This document shows, in pieces, positions 1-12,120 of a DNA stretch of 64,000 nt (positions are counted from its first letter, which is position 1; each line of letters begins with the position of its first letter). Source of the DNA: Lepiota brunneoincarnata. Its lineage: Eukaryota > Basidiomycota > Agaricomycetes > Agaricales > Agaricaceae. Under the pieces are notes generated by a model. It worked only from the letters and a program-made list of their open reading frames with translations. It was not told the origin of the DNA and made no database searches. The translations under genes were made by a program, and so were the position numbers. Location: positions 248,001 through 312,000 of the forward strand of contig JAEBUN010000001.1 of NCBI GenBank assembly GCA_023014365.1, written 5' to 3'.

Positions 1-666
1 TTTCTTTGCTATCGCGAGGCTGCGAAGAGCATGATAGCGCGCGGAATCAAAGGTCGAATTGTTGGTGCCTGTTCCATCTCTGGGAAAAAGAGTGAGTGAG
101 TCTCGTCCTAACCTACTACGTTGACCATTTAATGGTCATTTTTTTCTTTTTTCTTTTTTCCGACAGGTGTGGCGCTTCTTGGTGCCTATGGCGCGAGTAA
201 ATTTGCGCAGCGAGCTTTGACACAGGTTGCTGCATGCGAGTGGGCGCCGCACGGAATCCGAGTTAATGCTTATGCACCAGGACCAACGGATACTCCGATG
301 TGTACGTTCATCACCCTTGGGTTCATTCTCAATAACTGAGTCAAAATAGTGGAAGGAGCGGACAAGCGAGCACAAGAAATTCTGGGCATGAAACCTGGCG
401 AATTCCGAGAAGCAGTAAGTCGGTTTTGGGTCATGGAAGAATAACCTCAGTTGCTTACATCGACACAATTACAAAGATGAAGTCAACAACGCAGTTCAAA
501 CGCTTCGGAAGACCAGAGGAGATAGCGAATGCTGTTTCGTTCCTTGTATCGGAAGAGGCTTCCTTTATCACAGGTAAGTTAAATCTCTGACATGGCAGAA
601 AGTGACTCACCATAGGATGCTTTAGGCCAAACGATCAATGTAGATGGCGGAATGTGGTTTGACTAA
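1..666 (+). CDS. Short-chain dehydrogenase/reductase, 3' part
   Basis: C-terminal half of an NAD(P)-dependent classical SDR oxidoreductase; the 5' end lies outside the window. Five exons can be followed: 1-91, 167-301, 350 onward to the GTAAGT near 415, one starting ATGAAGTC near 478, and a last one ending in TAA at 664-666. The translation carries the catalytic YGASK (YxxxK) motif, the following WAPHGIRVNAYAPG segment and the C-terminal GQTINVDGG signature that closes the cofactor fold. Family membership is clear. The substrate is not; diacetyl/acetoin reductases and many sugar or lipid SDRs look alike here. Introns are 50-75 nt, like the rest of the window. Confidence 0.85.
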
Positions 667-1294
667 TTTTTTGGGCAAGGGTTCCAGGGCTGGGTTAGCG
701 CTGGACTGGACTATTTTCAAAATCCAGCTCACGTCGAACCAGATACGAAAAAATATAGATTTCATTGATTTTGTTTAACAGCGCACATGCTAAATGCAGT
801 CCTTTATACGCTATGCCATTCACCCCAAATGCGTTCGCCGTGAGATTGATTCATACAATACAAGAGAATGATGTTGGGATAGATAACAACGGTTCTGGAT
901 CTGTGAAGTTGTGTTTTGAGTCACTCGCAATTTCGACAGAATTACCGAGAACTGGAGCATGATCAGGGATCCCTATTTACTGTTGGCTGTCACATATGTC
1001 ACAGTAGTTCTTTAAGTTCTTTCGCATCGAACAATCTCTGACTGATGTAAAATTACTCACTTGTAACCACCTGGTTACAGTGAATTCCAGGGATGAAACA
1101 TAGACTCAAGAATAGAGGTGCTCATAATGGTGGGTGGGGAGGTGGGAGTTTGTATGCATACTTTTGTAGGAATTCGGTGGTTTCGCGTCCATAAACGGTC
1201 CGCGCAGTATGGTGTAATTACGACTGGGGACGGTCACATGACCGCTCATGAATATATGGGCGTCAAGCTCTTCATGTTGGTCGATTTGCTCAAC
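667..1294. other. Intergenic, nothing recognised
   Basis: Spacer between the SDR stop and the F-box start. It holds only short non-ATG reading frames. I see no RNA gene or repeat. Confidence 0.6.
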
Positions 1295-2770
1295 ATGTCG
1301 ACGGCTCCTAAGGACCAAGACCTGGATGACGCCGTCCTGCGGGAAATACGTCGAGTGGAAGACATGATACGCCAACTCCACGAGAGGCGCGCGACATTGT
1401 TGCAAAGACTCAACAGTCTACAGTCATTGACCCGAGCCCTTCCACCCGAGACCCTGTCTCTCATCTTCGAACACGCCCGTCCGCAGGATGTCTCCTTCTG
1501 CTCACCAACTTGCACCCACCAACCAAGACAGAAAGTCACTTATTCAGTCTTGACTTTTGGTCATGTTTCATCCCATTGGCGTCGGGTTGCCTGGTCGACA
1601 CCCCAATTATGGACCGGCATGACCGTTTGCATTAGGAAGAAAAATGCGGATAGCGTTTCTCATGTTCTTGACCTCCACTTGAAAAACGTTAGGAGTCTCC
1701 CATTTGACCTCAATCTCAGCTTTGTGCGTGGTTCAGGTCCTATACTCGCTTTCCAAGTTGCCGTTCAGTCAATCAAGGCGCTGCTTCTCAATGACGAGTA
1801 TTCTGGGAAGGTCAGAGTCCTTCACTTGCACAAAGCGCCAGCAGAGTGGTTATCTGCTATTTCCTCTAACTTTTCCCGGCTGGAACACCTCTCGATAACC
1901 AAACCATCTGACCGCCTTCCCACCCTCGCACTCGAAGCCATCCCTCTTCTACGTCGCATTCGTTTGCGGGAAGTGCGTGGAAATATATCACTCCCTTGGC
2001 CATCAATCACCAAACTTGAACTCGGTTACGTTCCTATTAACATATGCGCCCAGTTGCTCACCCAGTGTCCCAATCTCATCGATTTTCATTCATTCGATCC
2101 TGTGGGTGAAACAGCCCAATACCAATCCCTTGTTTCTACCACCACTCATCATCATTTACAAGAGCTATCTTGGGAGTATACCGACAGTCCGTGGTGCGAG
2201 GCTATACTGCGAACCATTCGACTACCCACACTGCATAGCCTTACATGGCTAGCTCAGTATCAGTCAGTCGGGGACGTTAGCGCTGAGCCTCCTATCCGTG
2301 CATTTTTCACCAATCTACCGGACACGTTGCATACTCTTGGACTGGGCATTGCCGACTGGACACTCCCTTTAATCAGGCATGCCTTTCGCCATTCTCGTAA
2401 TGTTCGGGACTTGAATATCATGGGACGGAAGGACAGTGTGTATAGGGCACTCTGTGCACTGTGTCCTGGCTGGGAGGGCGACAGGACAAGGTATCTACCT
2501 TCCCTTGCGTCTTTGGCTATTGGTGATGTCCACGACGATCTCTCTCTTGGCTCACCTGTGCGGGTGCTTGATGTTGACTTCTCGTACCGAATTTTGGAGA
2601 TCTGTAGAGCAAAATGTACAGGAGTTGATCCTCGGTTCAGGCTGAAGTTGTTGAATGGCCTCAGAACGGACTGGCCCCTGGAAGTACGAGAGGAGTTATG
2701 TGAGATGGTACGGAATGGACTTCAGTTGGACATCTTGCACAGGGGAGATAGGGTAGAGTGGTTACCTTGA
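1295..2770 (+). CDS. F-box / leucine-rich-repeat-like protein
   Basis: Single-exon gene of 491 residues. The chosen start (MSTAPKD) puts a coiled-coil helix of about 40 residues first, followed by an F-box-like segment (LPPETLSLIFEHA) and the conserved SSHWRRVAWSTPQLW stretch. This is the usual architecture of the very large Agaricomycete F-box family; the rest is leucine-rich. Such proteins are presumed adaptors of SCF ubiquitin ligases, but the target is unknown. The frame is open upstream to 1118, but without an ATG at its head; several ATGs lie in it, and 1295 best fits family N-termini. The gene looks intact, unlike the F-box copy at 18.7 kb. Confidence 0.8.
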   Translation: MSTAPKDQDLDDAVLREIRRVEDMIRQLHERRATLLQRLNSLQSLTRALPPETLSLIFEHARPQDVSFCSPTCTHQPRQKVTYSVLTFGHVSSHWRRVAWSTPQLWTGMTVCIRKKNADSVSHVLDLHLKNVRSLPFDLNLSFVRGSGPILAFQVAVQSIKALLLNDEYSGKVRVLHLHKAPAEWLSAISSNFSRLEHLSITKPSDRLPTLALEAIPLLRRIRLREVRGNISLPWPSITKLELGYVPINICAQLLTQCPNLIDFHSFDPVGETAQYQSLVSTTTHHHLQELSWEYTDSPWCEAILRTIRLPTLHSLTWLAQYQSVGDVSAEPPIRAFFTNLPDTLHTLGLGIADWTLPLIRHAFRHSRNVRDLNIMGRKDSVYRALCALCPGWEGDRTRYLPSLASLAIGDVHDDLSLGSPVRVLDVDFSYRILEICRAKCTGVDPRFRLKLLNGLRTDWPLEVREELCEMVRNGLQLDILHRGDRVEWLP

Positions 2771-3253
2771 AGGCTTGGATGACTTACTTCCCTCAAACCT
2801 TCTTCTACACGCTCCCTTGCAGTCTTACCTATTACACTTCCTCACTTGTTCAACCCATAGAAAACCAGAACCAAAACCGGAACCAGGACCCTTACTTAGA
2901 AACGCTTAACACTTAAGCATAATTACAAATGTTGTTCCTACCAACAAGATAAACGCTTTCCTTATAAACTCGCACTTCCAATGATATTGGGGGTAGATGT
3001 GTTAATCCTTTGGGTCAGGATTAGTGCTCCGCCCATTGGGGACCATAGATTCTTGACTTGGTTCTTGATTAAATTGTCAAGTGAGCTTCAAAGGCAAGAA
3101 CTGAAAGGACTAAATGTAAATGCTCCCTTTTTTCCTTTTTACCTATGCAGAGGTTCCCAACTGTAAAGCTAAAGTGCTCAAGGTCCTAAATCAATCACCA
3201 CGTGACGACCGTCCATCTCGAGGTCAGGGCTGCTCTGACAAGGAGCTTTGACA
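2771..3253. other. Intergenic, PEX39-like promoter
   Basis: Spacer of 483 bases with no convincing gene. Its last part holds a CACGTG box at 3199-3204, 50 bases upstream of the next ATG. Confidence 0.55.
3199..3204. promoter_or_regulatory. CACGTG box (E-box)
   Basis: Palindromic CACGTG 50 bp upstream of the PEX39-like ATG. In fungi this is the core site of Cbf1/bHLH regulators. A lone hexamer can occur by chance. Confidence 0.35.
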
Positions 3254-4092
3254 ATGTCCACCCAAACTGTAAATCCAGCGCAAAAGCAGACCCCACTCGA
3301 GCAATACGCGACTTACCCTTTCGACACAGACCAAGAATATCAGGTGCGCCCCACACAAACATCTTGAGTCCCCTCCCTCACCGCACTCCGATCGGCTGAC
3401 ACCTGATCTTGTGCATTTCTCGCAAAGCAAGGCATTGCGAACATCTTGGCCAATGGCACGCTAACCGATAATTCCAACCTCGAAGACCAGGAAGATATCT
3501 TACGCCGAGCAAGAAGCATTCTTTTTTAATAGGCATGTCCTGCCACCGCCCCCTCCCATACACCATCATAATCAAGTGTACCACCAGAGTGACTGGCAAC
3601 TCCCTAACACTGGAAGAAGTGAAGGCGTACGAAATATCTCTTCGCGCCCAACTCCTGTCTGTCACTGGTGAACCAATCAATGCACCACCACCCGTTTCCG
3701 GCGCTACGACAACAACAGAGCCAACGCCAACACCTGCCACAAATACCGAGGCGAAGGGGATTACCACCGAGTCCAGCACCCGCTCAGCGGGGCTGGAGGG
3801 AGAGCCGCGAATGCTGACATTCGGGGAACTCAAGGAACTCATCGAGACTGGTCGGCTTGATCAGATCCCGAACAACAAGGTCATTCCGGATGCCTTGAAT
3901 GTGTGACCACGTTCTTTGCTATACAAACTATCGTAAGTAGCTGACTTGGTATCACAGGAAGCACCACCTAGTCAGTCAACTGCTCCAGCTCGCAGGAAAC
4001 CCTGGGAGCTTGTTTCAGAGAGTCAGGGCCAAAACCGGGATTCCGCCCCATCGACGACAGAAGAGGAAGGGAAAGAAGGAAACCACCCTTGA
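3254..4092 (+). CDS. PEX39: PEX39-like KPWE-motif peroxisomal protein, with a frame break
   Basis: Small protein ending in the hallmark RRKPWE motif, preceded by a FGELKELIETGRLDQIP segment and a short proline-rich IPDALN-EAPPSQST stretch. This is the PEX14-like KPWE domain found in fungal PEX39 proteins, which are reported to help import of PTS2 cargo into peroxisomes. Exon 1 is 3254-3343 (MSTQTVNPAQ...), a second exon starts near 3428, and the last is 3958-4092. The likely third exon starts at the A of AGAGTGACTGG near 3590, giving FFFNRVTGNSLTLEE. To read from RRARS into FFFNR, one base near 3518 (in AGCATTC) must be surplus. The intron from about 3533 would start with GC rather than GT. 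Either the gene is broken or the assembly carries a one-base error. Confidence 0.7.
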
Positions 4093-4810
4093 TAGATCCA
4101 TCCACTCATATCATCACTACTTTGCGCTCGGAACATATAGATTCGTCGAGGAAGGGGAAACGTTCAGAGGGAATGGCTTGAACAGGGATTATACACAGGC
4201 AAGAAGAAGGAAAGGAGGAAGGGACTGTTTAGAGAGACACTAGCGAGGATGGTGAACTTCGTAAGAAACAAGATAGACGGATGAACAAAACGTAAAAGAA
4301 TAAAGGCATCGAGAGTTCATTCAATTCAGTCCTTTTCTTTTTCATCCAGCAGACAAACTACGGTAGCAATCATCTCATAAAATGGCTCTTCGCTTCTGAA
4401 GCCTGAAGAGCAAAGGTGATGACTGATGTTGGTGGGACAGGGGGTGTACTAGGATCCCCGCTGTGAAGAGCAGGAACAGGATGAAAATACATCACGACTC
4501 ACTCCATCCGGATCCAAATCGAAGTTCACCCTTGCCCGTTCCAAAATGCTGCTTGGTGCATTGAATGTGGAAGTTGACAAACGCGAGGTGCAGTGTGAGG
4601 TGCAGTAGCCGCGACGATCCGTGAGAGCGCCATCGGCTCAATGCACAAAATGCCAGTAGGTAGAAAACACGTTTTCTATACCAGACACGATTTATCTTTT
4701 CGTCGCCGTCTTTCGCTGATCACCACGCATGCGGCATCACGGACGAAAACGGTTGCCCAGGTGCCTGGGACCGATAAGAATGGGAGTGGTGTGGTGAATG
4801 ATGGGACTGG
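4093..4810. other. Intergenic, convergent 3' ends
   Basis: Region between two convergent genes, presumably 3' untranslated sequence. No ORF, RNA or repeat recognised. Confidence 0.6.
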
Positions 4811-7800
4811 TTAGGTCAGTGAAATCTGTCTCGTGTGGACATGTGGACTAGCGTGTCCACTGAAATGAGAAGGAATAGACGTCGTTGCCAGTGGATTGCC
4901 AAAGGCTGCCGCTACTGAGGTCGGCGCACCGATAGCACTATTAAATGCAGCACTGCTCATAATATGTGGTGACAACAAGGCTGGGGATGCGGAGTGATGA
5001 TCAGTTGGCCTTGAGATCGGGAGCTGTTGATGTTGCGAAGTGGGAGCGGCAGAGGAGTACAAGAATGGTTCGGGAGGCTCTAATTGGTTAAAGGCAGAGT
5101 AGGCCTGATAATTCGAGGACGAGAATGAAGGCAGACGCTGGTGTTGCTGGTTCGATCCAACTCCGATGGAGGATAGCCGAGGAGACTGCGCAAAGGACTG
5201 GGCCATGGACTGAGCGCCGGCGGCATTGTGCTGAGTTAAATGGGAGCCCAAAGGAGAAGGCCAAGCGGCGGGCGGGTCGGGGGCAGGAATGTTGGGATAT
5301 TGTCGAGGAGAAGTGATACACATTCTTCGGGGGACTCCCTCCGGCGGCAAACTTGAGGGGTTGCTCATCTGACGACGCAGACCATATGCTTTGCAAGAAT
5401 CGAGCTGAAGCCGTTGAAGTCTCCGCGCTTTTATTGATGCCCATCACATCATTCAAAAGGTCTTCTGCAGTCGTCGTGTGCGGGGCATGGGATACGCTTG
5501 GACCCAGAATCGCATTCCTCTGGGGGTTCGTTGGGGATCTCGGCGAGAGCGTCTTGGGACTCGTGATAGGCTTGACCGGAGTAATAGGAGGCACGCGGGC
5601 AGGAGGGGAATGTGGTGCTGGTTTCAACACAGGAGACGAAGTTGATCTGTTTCCCTCAGTAAGATAAGGTTCAGAGCGATTATGTGCCAAGCCACGTACT
5701 GGAGATATACGATTTGTTCTTCCTCATCGTCCTCAAACTCTCGGTCCAACGCGCCATTGTCCAAGGCTCGGAACGCATCTCCTACAACATCGTCATCAGT
5801 TGGTGACGTATTCCCCGTTAGGACCTCTTCATCTTGTTCGGACTCAAACGGCGTGCGCTCAACCAGATGAGGGCTCCACTGAGGCTCAAAGGCCGATTCA
5901 TACGACAGGACTCCTGAGATTTCGGGGTGGGAGGAAGACCTAGTTTCTTCGACCATCGCCGAGTTGAAGACGATACGAGCGTTGCGGATCACGATGGGAA
6001 CATTCTAGCCCCGGACATCAGAACGACATAATACTAAAAAAAATCTAAAACTCACTGGTAATTCCACCAAAAGCATTGCATCCTCTAGCAAATCAGATAT
6101 CCTCATGAGTTGCTCAACGTTTGGATGAGGCTTCTCTCTCGGCTGCGGTGACTCCTGCCCATGCCCTCTACTCTCAGTTTCGCCCATGAGTTTCTTCAGC
6201 GGTAAAAAACCGCGCATGTCGATATCCTCGTCCAGTGGCGAAGTCAACGCAGGAAGTTTGCTCGGTGGAAATGCCTCCGCCAATGCGCGCACAAACTCAG
6301 CAAAGTTATTCCAGAATTGGATTGTCCTGACAGAATAGCCACTGATCTTCTCGGGAGCCTCCTTTAACGCCTCGATTCCTTTTGCCTCTTCCTGTGCTTG
6401 GAAGGCTATGTACTCGTGATCCTGCATGAGGGTCCTGAAATTAGCTCTTAGCCATTTGCTTGCTATCCTCAAGGCAGGGAGTGTCCTCCGGAATGTCGCG
6501 GTGATTTTCAGAGCGAGGTCATCCTCAGAAACGTCTGAAGGTGGTGGTACCTCAAGCTCTGCTTTCCCGATGGTGAGAAGGGTAGAGTGGAGGTCGAGTA
6601 TATGTCGGAGTATGCGCCAATCGAGTAGGGTGGAGGTGTTCGTGGGCAGTTGACTGTCCGCCTTTGGGCGGACCATGCGGTGCTTGAAGAACGCGCCTTC
6701 GGAAAGGACAATGATTTGGGAAATCGTCTCAGTGAGAAGATGTCGTTCGGAGACTAGCAGTGTAAAGTCATCCTGGACGAGTTGCTCGTGTTTGCGTCCC
6801 ACGGAATCCATCCTGCAAACCGTAAGAATCGGATATTAAAGGAGCCATCTCTATGTACCTTTCAATGCCCCTTTCCGCTCCAAGACGCCACAATGCATGC
6901 AGTACCGTGACCCGCTCCCTGAACGTTTCAACTAGGACTCTCGGTGCAGGTCGGGGACTCGCCGCCTGATTCTTCTCGCGCTCCCGACGAGTGCGCGCCT
7001 TCCATTGGTCCAGGGTCTTGGATAGCACCGTGTTCAAATTATCCGTTGCTGTATCATAGGGCTGCTGAACACAGAGCGCTCGGTAGTAATGCACAAGGGA
7101 GAGGAAGGCATCCTTCTGATAAGATGCAAGAATAGCGAGCTGATGAGATGGGTTTCCCTCGTTTGGGACGAGCAATCGAGCCTGTTCGTAGCACTTTTGA
7201 GCTTTGTCGTAGTTCCGCGCACGGGGCAACACTTCATTGCCCCGGCGGTTCCTCGATCTCTTCCCTGCAACCACCGAATCGTGGCCCGCTCTCGGTCGGC
7301 CATTGGCATCATTGTACAACTCTCGGTAACGTGCGATATCGCCTAAGCAGATAAGCGCTTTACTGAGAATGGCGACCCTGCTACCCCGGTTCGAAGGCAA
7401 AGGTAAAGTTGTGGCGAGGTCTGGGTTCTCGGGAGGAAACTGGTAATGGTTGCGCCCGTTCGGGACTCGGCCGTTGGAATGAGCTGGTTCACCTCCTTCG
7501 GAGTTGGCGTTCGCCGCTGCAGCTTCTTCCGACTCGGGCAAGAGTCCAAGTTCAACCAGTACCGGCCTAGCCTCGATAAGCCCGAAAGAGCGGTACAACC
7601 GCTGAACCAAGAGCGTCCAAAACTTTTCCTCTTCGGCAAGGAACTGTCTGAACCGTTGGACGAGCTTCCGATACTCGACTGCCCCGTGCTGGCTGCTACG
7701 TTGCTGAGCTTGAGCTTGAGCTTGCTGTTGGTTCTGGGCCTGCTGTTGTAGTTGGGCAGCTTGGCGCTGTTGCTGCTGTTGCTGACGGGTGTTTTGCAAG

Positions 7801-8171
7801 ATGGCACGGTCGAGGGTAGCGATGCGAGCCTTGTATGAGGCGATGAAGGCGTAGGACGTCTGCATCCAGAGGTGATTCTCGACGTCCTTGGATTCTTGCA
7901 CATCTGGATGAACCAATAAGAGATTCAAGTAATGTTTCCGGAGACTTTGTGGTTGGAGTTATCAGCGTGCTGGCGAGAGGGGGAAAGCAACAGTAACACT
8001 CGCTTCTTTCGTTGGAACTCGACCTCTTTATCGAATGGTTCCTTTGTCTTTAGCAGCTCTTTCAAATTCTGGTGGAGAGACTTTGCCTCTCTGTTGGTTG
8101 GTTGGCGCGAGTGGGTTACAGGCAATTGTGGAGCAGACATACCTGGCAATGGTTTGGGGTTGTTCAGTCAT
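4811..8171 (-). CDS. EST1/SMG7-family protein (14-3-3-like + TPR)
   Basis: Multi-exon gene on the minus strand starting MTEQPQTIAR at 8171, roughly 1,000 residues. After the N-terminal helices (REAKSLHQNLKELL, LNLLLVHPDVQESKDVENHLW) comes a glutamine-rich insertion near 7700-7800. The EST1/SMG7 core follows: YDKAQKCYEQARLLVPNEGN, PSHQLAILASYQKDAF, HYYRALCVQQPYDTA. Further on is the EST1 central-domain signature SPLDEDIDMRGFLPLKK near 6200, then a long disordered Ser/Pro/Gln-rich tail that ends at 4811. Family members bind phosphorylated UPF1 in nonsense-mediated decay (SMG5/6/7, Ebs1) or telomerase RNA (Est1). In fungi with one or two copies the roles cannot be told apart from sequence. No PIN nuclease domain is visible, which argues against SMG6. 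Confidence 0.85.
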
Positions 8172-8362
8172 GTCTGTTGGTGAGACTTATCACTGATCCA
8201 TGGTATATATAAAGAGGGCAAAGAAAGAAGAGTAGAGAATGCTCCAGGGCAAGAGCGACAAGTCGAATCAGCGATGACAAGAAGTGATCATACGTGGGAA
8301 CTCAAATTGTTGCCCTGATCCGCGGAACGTCTCACATTATGAAACATATCAGCTAGTCTACT

Positions 8363-11300
8363 CTACTCCTCGTCCTCACTCTCGTCCCTTGCACTGGGCC
8401 GGAACAGCGCAAGTAGATCCTCCATACCAAGCCGCATGTTCTTCAATTTGTCCCCACTCAACGCAGCCTGTGCCAATGCCCGCTTCTTGTCTTGCAACTA
8501 CGCAGAACTGAATCAGATTGTTCATCTGGTTAAACTTCGCATCATACTCACCAATAGGATCCGCTCTTCGACCGTATTGTCTATCTTGAGTTTGAAAATA
8601 TTCACATCGCGCGTCTGCCCAAACCTATGTGCACGGTCAAACGCTTGATCCTAATGCAATCAACTGAGTTTGAAGTTCACGAAAACTGGTCAATCCGACT
8701 CACCTCAAGCGCCGGGTTCCACCACAAATCGACGAGGATAACAGTTGCTGCACGCAGTAAGATTCAGACCTATAAATTAGGCTGTCAATCAGCGAGAAAA
8801 AATTGTATCACGGCAAAACCTCGTACCAGTGCTACCAGCTTTGAATGAGATCAGTATGACCCTCACATCAGGGTTGCTCTTGATTTTCACGAGTGTTGCT
8901 TCGCGATCAGCAGGGGACATCGACCCATCATCTGAGTACCGCCCGCAAACATGACTGAGTATCAGGTCGTAAAACAAAGCGTACAACTCACATCGCACAA
9001 ATCGAACCCCTTTCTCCTTCAAAAATGGCTCAATCAAATCAAGCATGGATGTGAACTGTGAAAAAATGATTGTCTTCTCCTGTTTCCCTGATCTCTCGTC
9101 AATCTCTTGCAATAACTTGAGAATCATCCGGATCTTGGCCGAGGTCGGATGATTACGCTCTGCGAGCTCAGCCTTTTGTGCGAGAGGGACACACGTAAGG
9201 CAGTGTTGACTCCATTTGCCTTGGCCAGCATTCGAGGAACTGAGCCTGTCAATCATCATTAGCATGCTCATACTGTTGAATCACAAACGAACGTACACCA
9301 CGGTGCACATCTGACACTTTCGTGTAACCCCTAGCTGTCCGAAAGCTGCGACGAGGTCGTCTGCATCAGCATCTACAGTATCCTTCTTTGCCGCTTGAGA
9401 ATCCACAGCTTCCAGATCCTTCTTGTAGTCCTTGGTGACAAGAAGTGGGTGATTACAAGCTAAACACTCTCAGGATCTAATTCAAACGTGCAACGCCACA
9501 CGACACACCTTGGCGAAGCCGGAGCAAAAGCAACAACACCGAAATATACTTGTTCCCCTCTCTCTCATTCATGATGTTCTGCAGCACATCACTCATCTTG
9601 CTCTCCAGAGAATCATAGAACGCCTGCTCAGAAGGATCAAAGGGGCAGGAGATGACCTCAACTGTGCGTTTCGGAAGCTCAATGAGCTTCTTGCCATTCA
9701 ATACATCATCCTTTCTACGCCTCAGCATAACTTGGCCAAGAACGAACTATTGGGCATTCAGCGAGCTGGAGGAAAATAGTAGGAAAGACAGCTGACCTGC
9801 AACCGTTTCATCGCACGACCTGCACCTCTACCACTCTGTATAGGCTTGGCAAGCTGCGAATTGAAGCTATCCAAATGATTCCAAGGCCTGATTTTGAGGA
9901 ACTTGAGAAGCGGATACAACTCGCTGACATTATTTTGTCTAGATAATAACTGGCGTTAGCGACGCAGCAAGCAAATTAGGTAGTCACTCACAGTGGCGTT
10001 CCAGTCAGACACCACCTGAATTTGCCCTGGAGCTCGCAACACGCAATAGCGCGCTTGGTGTTATGGTTCTTAATATTGTGTGCCTCATCTAAAAGAGGCA
10101 ACTTGAAATCAGCATTGTTGCACACCCAAACAGTTGTAACCCACCGAGAACAATCCGGAACCAACGAATTTGATACAGCGCGCTCTTCGTCTTCCGTTTC
10201 GGAGCTGCGGCCTTCGTGACCGTCCGACCGAAATGCTCCGCTTCATCCGAATCCGAGTCCCCCTGACCCGTAGTTGCCTTCGACTTGGATTTGGAGCCTT
10301 TTGACTCGTCTTTGGCAGCAGGGTTAAAAGCTGCGTATTCAGATGTGACGGTCTCGTAGGTCGTGACTACAACACGATGTCTACGAAGAGCTAGGGGATC
10401 TATGAGATATTTAGTTAGAGCGCTCCAAGTGTCTAGAAACACGAAGTATACCAGATGTCCGAGAAGTGCCTTGGTGCTTAACAACGGTCAGGTTGGTCAT
10501 TCGCTTGATCTCGTCTGCCCATTGCCCCACCAATGCAAGCGGACAAATTACCCTAGCGAGCAAACTCATTAGCTCTCTCCCCCAAAGAAACCAAAAGCAG
10601 ACTCACAAAGTTGACTTGGCCCATCCATCTTCCCGATCATTATCTGTGGCTGGATTATCTACCATCCTTGCAAGGGTCTGAATCGTCTTTCCCAACCTGC
10701 CAAACCAATGACCCGTCAGTCACCCAGAACAAAACCATCAACGTTAGACTTACCCCATGTCATCAGCCAGAATCCCACCATGCTTCTTCGCTTGCACATC
10801 CTCCCTCCCCGCCATCCACTTCCTCCCAATGACCTGATGATCAAGCAGGGTGAAACCCTCTTTGAACCCTTCAACGATCTTGTCGCTAGAGTCAATCTCT
10901 GATACGTCCTCGTTTATGTTCCCTGCGATTAACTCTTTTAAGTGCTTTCTCCGTTTCCGTGGCGGTCATGAAATCATTCGGATCGTTCGGGTCATGATCA
11001 TGAGTGAGGAGCTGCGCTTGGGTATATCCAGGAACAGAGGCATTAGGCACCCCACCGCTATGTTGTACCTGTAGTCACAATTGAAGATACAGTTGACTGC
11101 TATCGCAAAGACTGAATAAACTCACAGGCATCCAGGTAGGCTTCGGTAAATCCTTGCTTGAGGGTATAAGTATCGGGGTTCCAAGCCCTACCGCTGGTGT
11201 AGCCCGGTTCACCCCGTTGGATGGCTGCAACGGCCTTGGCTGAGTCACGACTCCCCGGGTTGTGTTGCTACGAGAATGATGAGTGGTTTTTGTGAGCGAA

Positions 11301-11803
11301 CATGTCAAAAACGGAACAAAGACGTTTCTTTTACCTACATTGGTTGAGACCTCGGCTGGGATTGCTGTTGGGAATTGGACTGGAGGTGAAGGCAAGACCT
11401 CAACTTCACTATCACGTCCATTATCCGACTCGTCTTCCTGGTCCGCCTTCTCCTCCTCCTCCTCCTCCTCCTCCTCCTCTTCCTCCCCGTCAGAGAGGAC
11501 GAGAGGTCGTGTCCGTCGTCGCGGTCGCGGGGGTGCAGCGGAAGAATCGTTTGTGGAGTTGGTCGAGGCAGTCGAACCAACAGACTACGGTGAATCAAGT
11601 TCAGATTTTGTATCTGTGATCACCACGGAAATACTGACGATCACTTCGGGTGCAGCAACCTTTGGTCCGGGCTTGGCTGAGTCCTTGTTTCGTCCAAGTG
11701 CAAAGAACTGCTGAACATCAGCCTTGAGCTGTTCGCGACTAGCACCCCAGTCAGCAATAAAGAATTACACTCGAGTATTAGCTTACAATCGTTCAATAGG
11801 CAT
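8363..11803 (-). CDS. SNF2-family ATPase, Rad5/Rad16/ULS1-like group
   Basis: Minus-strand gene starting MPIER at 11803 and ending SEDEE at 8363, with many small introns. Order of parts: a Ser/Glu-rich N-terminus with a poly-Glu run from a GAG microsatellite near 11450-11490; the ATPase lobe with [19 protein letters not shown] (motif I); [20 protein letters not shown] (motif II, split by an intron); WCLTGTP (motif III); and [20 protein letters not shown]. Then comes a small Cys pair region (RKCQMC ... HCLTC), apparently a reduced zinc finger. The helicase C lobe follows ([51 protein letters not shown]). Relatives remodel chromatin or displace SUMO-modified proteins; with such a weak RING, ULS1/Rrp1-type is more likely than Rad5. 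Confidence 0.85.
11449..11490. repeat. CTC/GAG trinucleotide microsatellite
   Basis: An almost uninterrupted (CTC)n run inside the SNF2 gene. It encodes a poly-glutamate stretch in the acidic N-terminal region and is probably length-variable. Confidence 0.8.
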
Positions 11804-12120
11804 TGTGGGTCATGCAAAAAAAGTGGGTGATCCGGCAACTCGAACAGTCCAGTATTAGGGGCGTTTTGAGTCACGTGCGCGTTGATTTTTATTTCACTTC
11901 ACAACACTTCAGACAAGCTTCGGGTGGCGTCGAACAACATCTCGCCCCTCCAAAAGGTCCATGGAGACAAGAAAAACCTTATCGGCCTAACAAGGGCGTA
12001 AAACTACCACAGAGCATAATTCAAAGATAACGTTAACCTCTAAAGGAAGATGAACAGAGAAAACGAGTACAACATTTCCACTAGTACAAGTGGCCTTCTA
12101 GTCCTACTGTCCAGAACAAA
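11804..12120. promoter_or_regulatory. SNF2 gene promoter and FAD1 3' flank
   Basis: 317-base spacer with a CACGTG box at 11872-11877, 69 bases upstream of the SNF2-gene ATG. No ORF of note. Confidence 0.4.

Noticed and set aside
1118..1294. N-terminal extension of the first F-box protein
   Set aside because: The frame is open but begins with GTG, and the extra residues do not look like family members.
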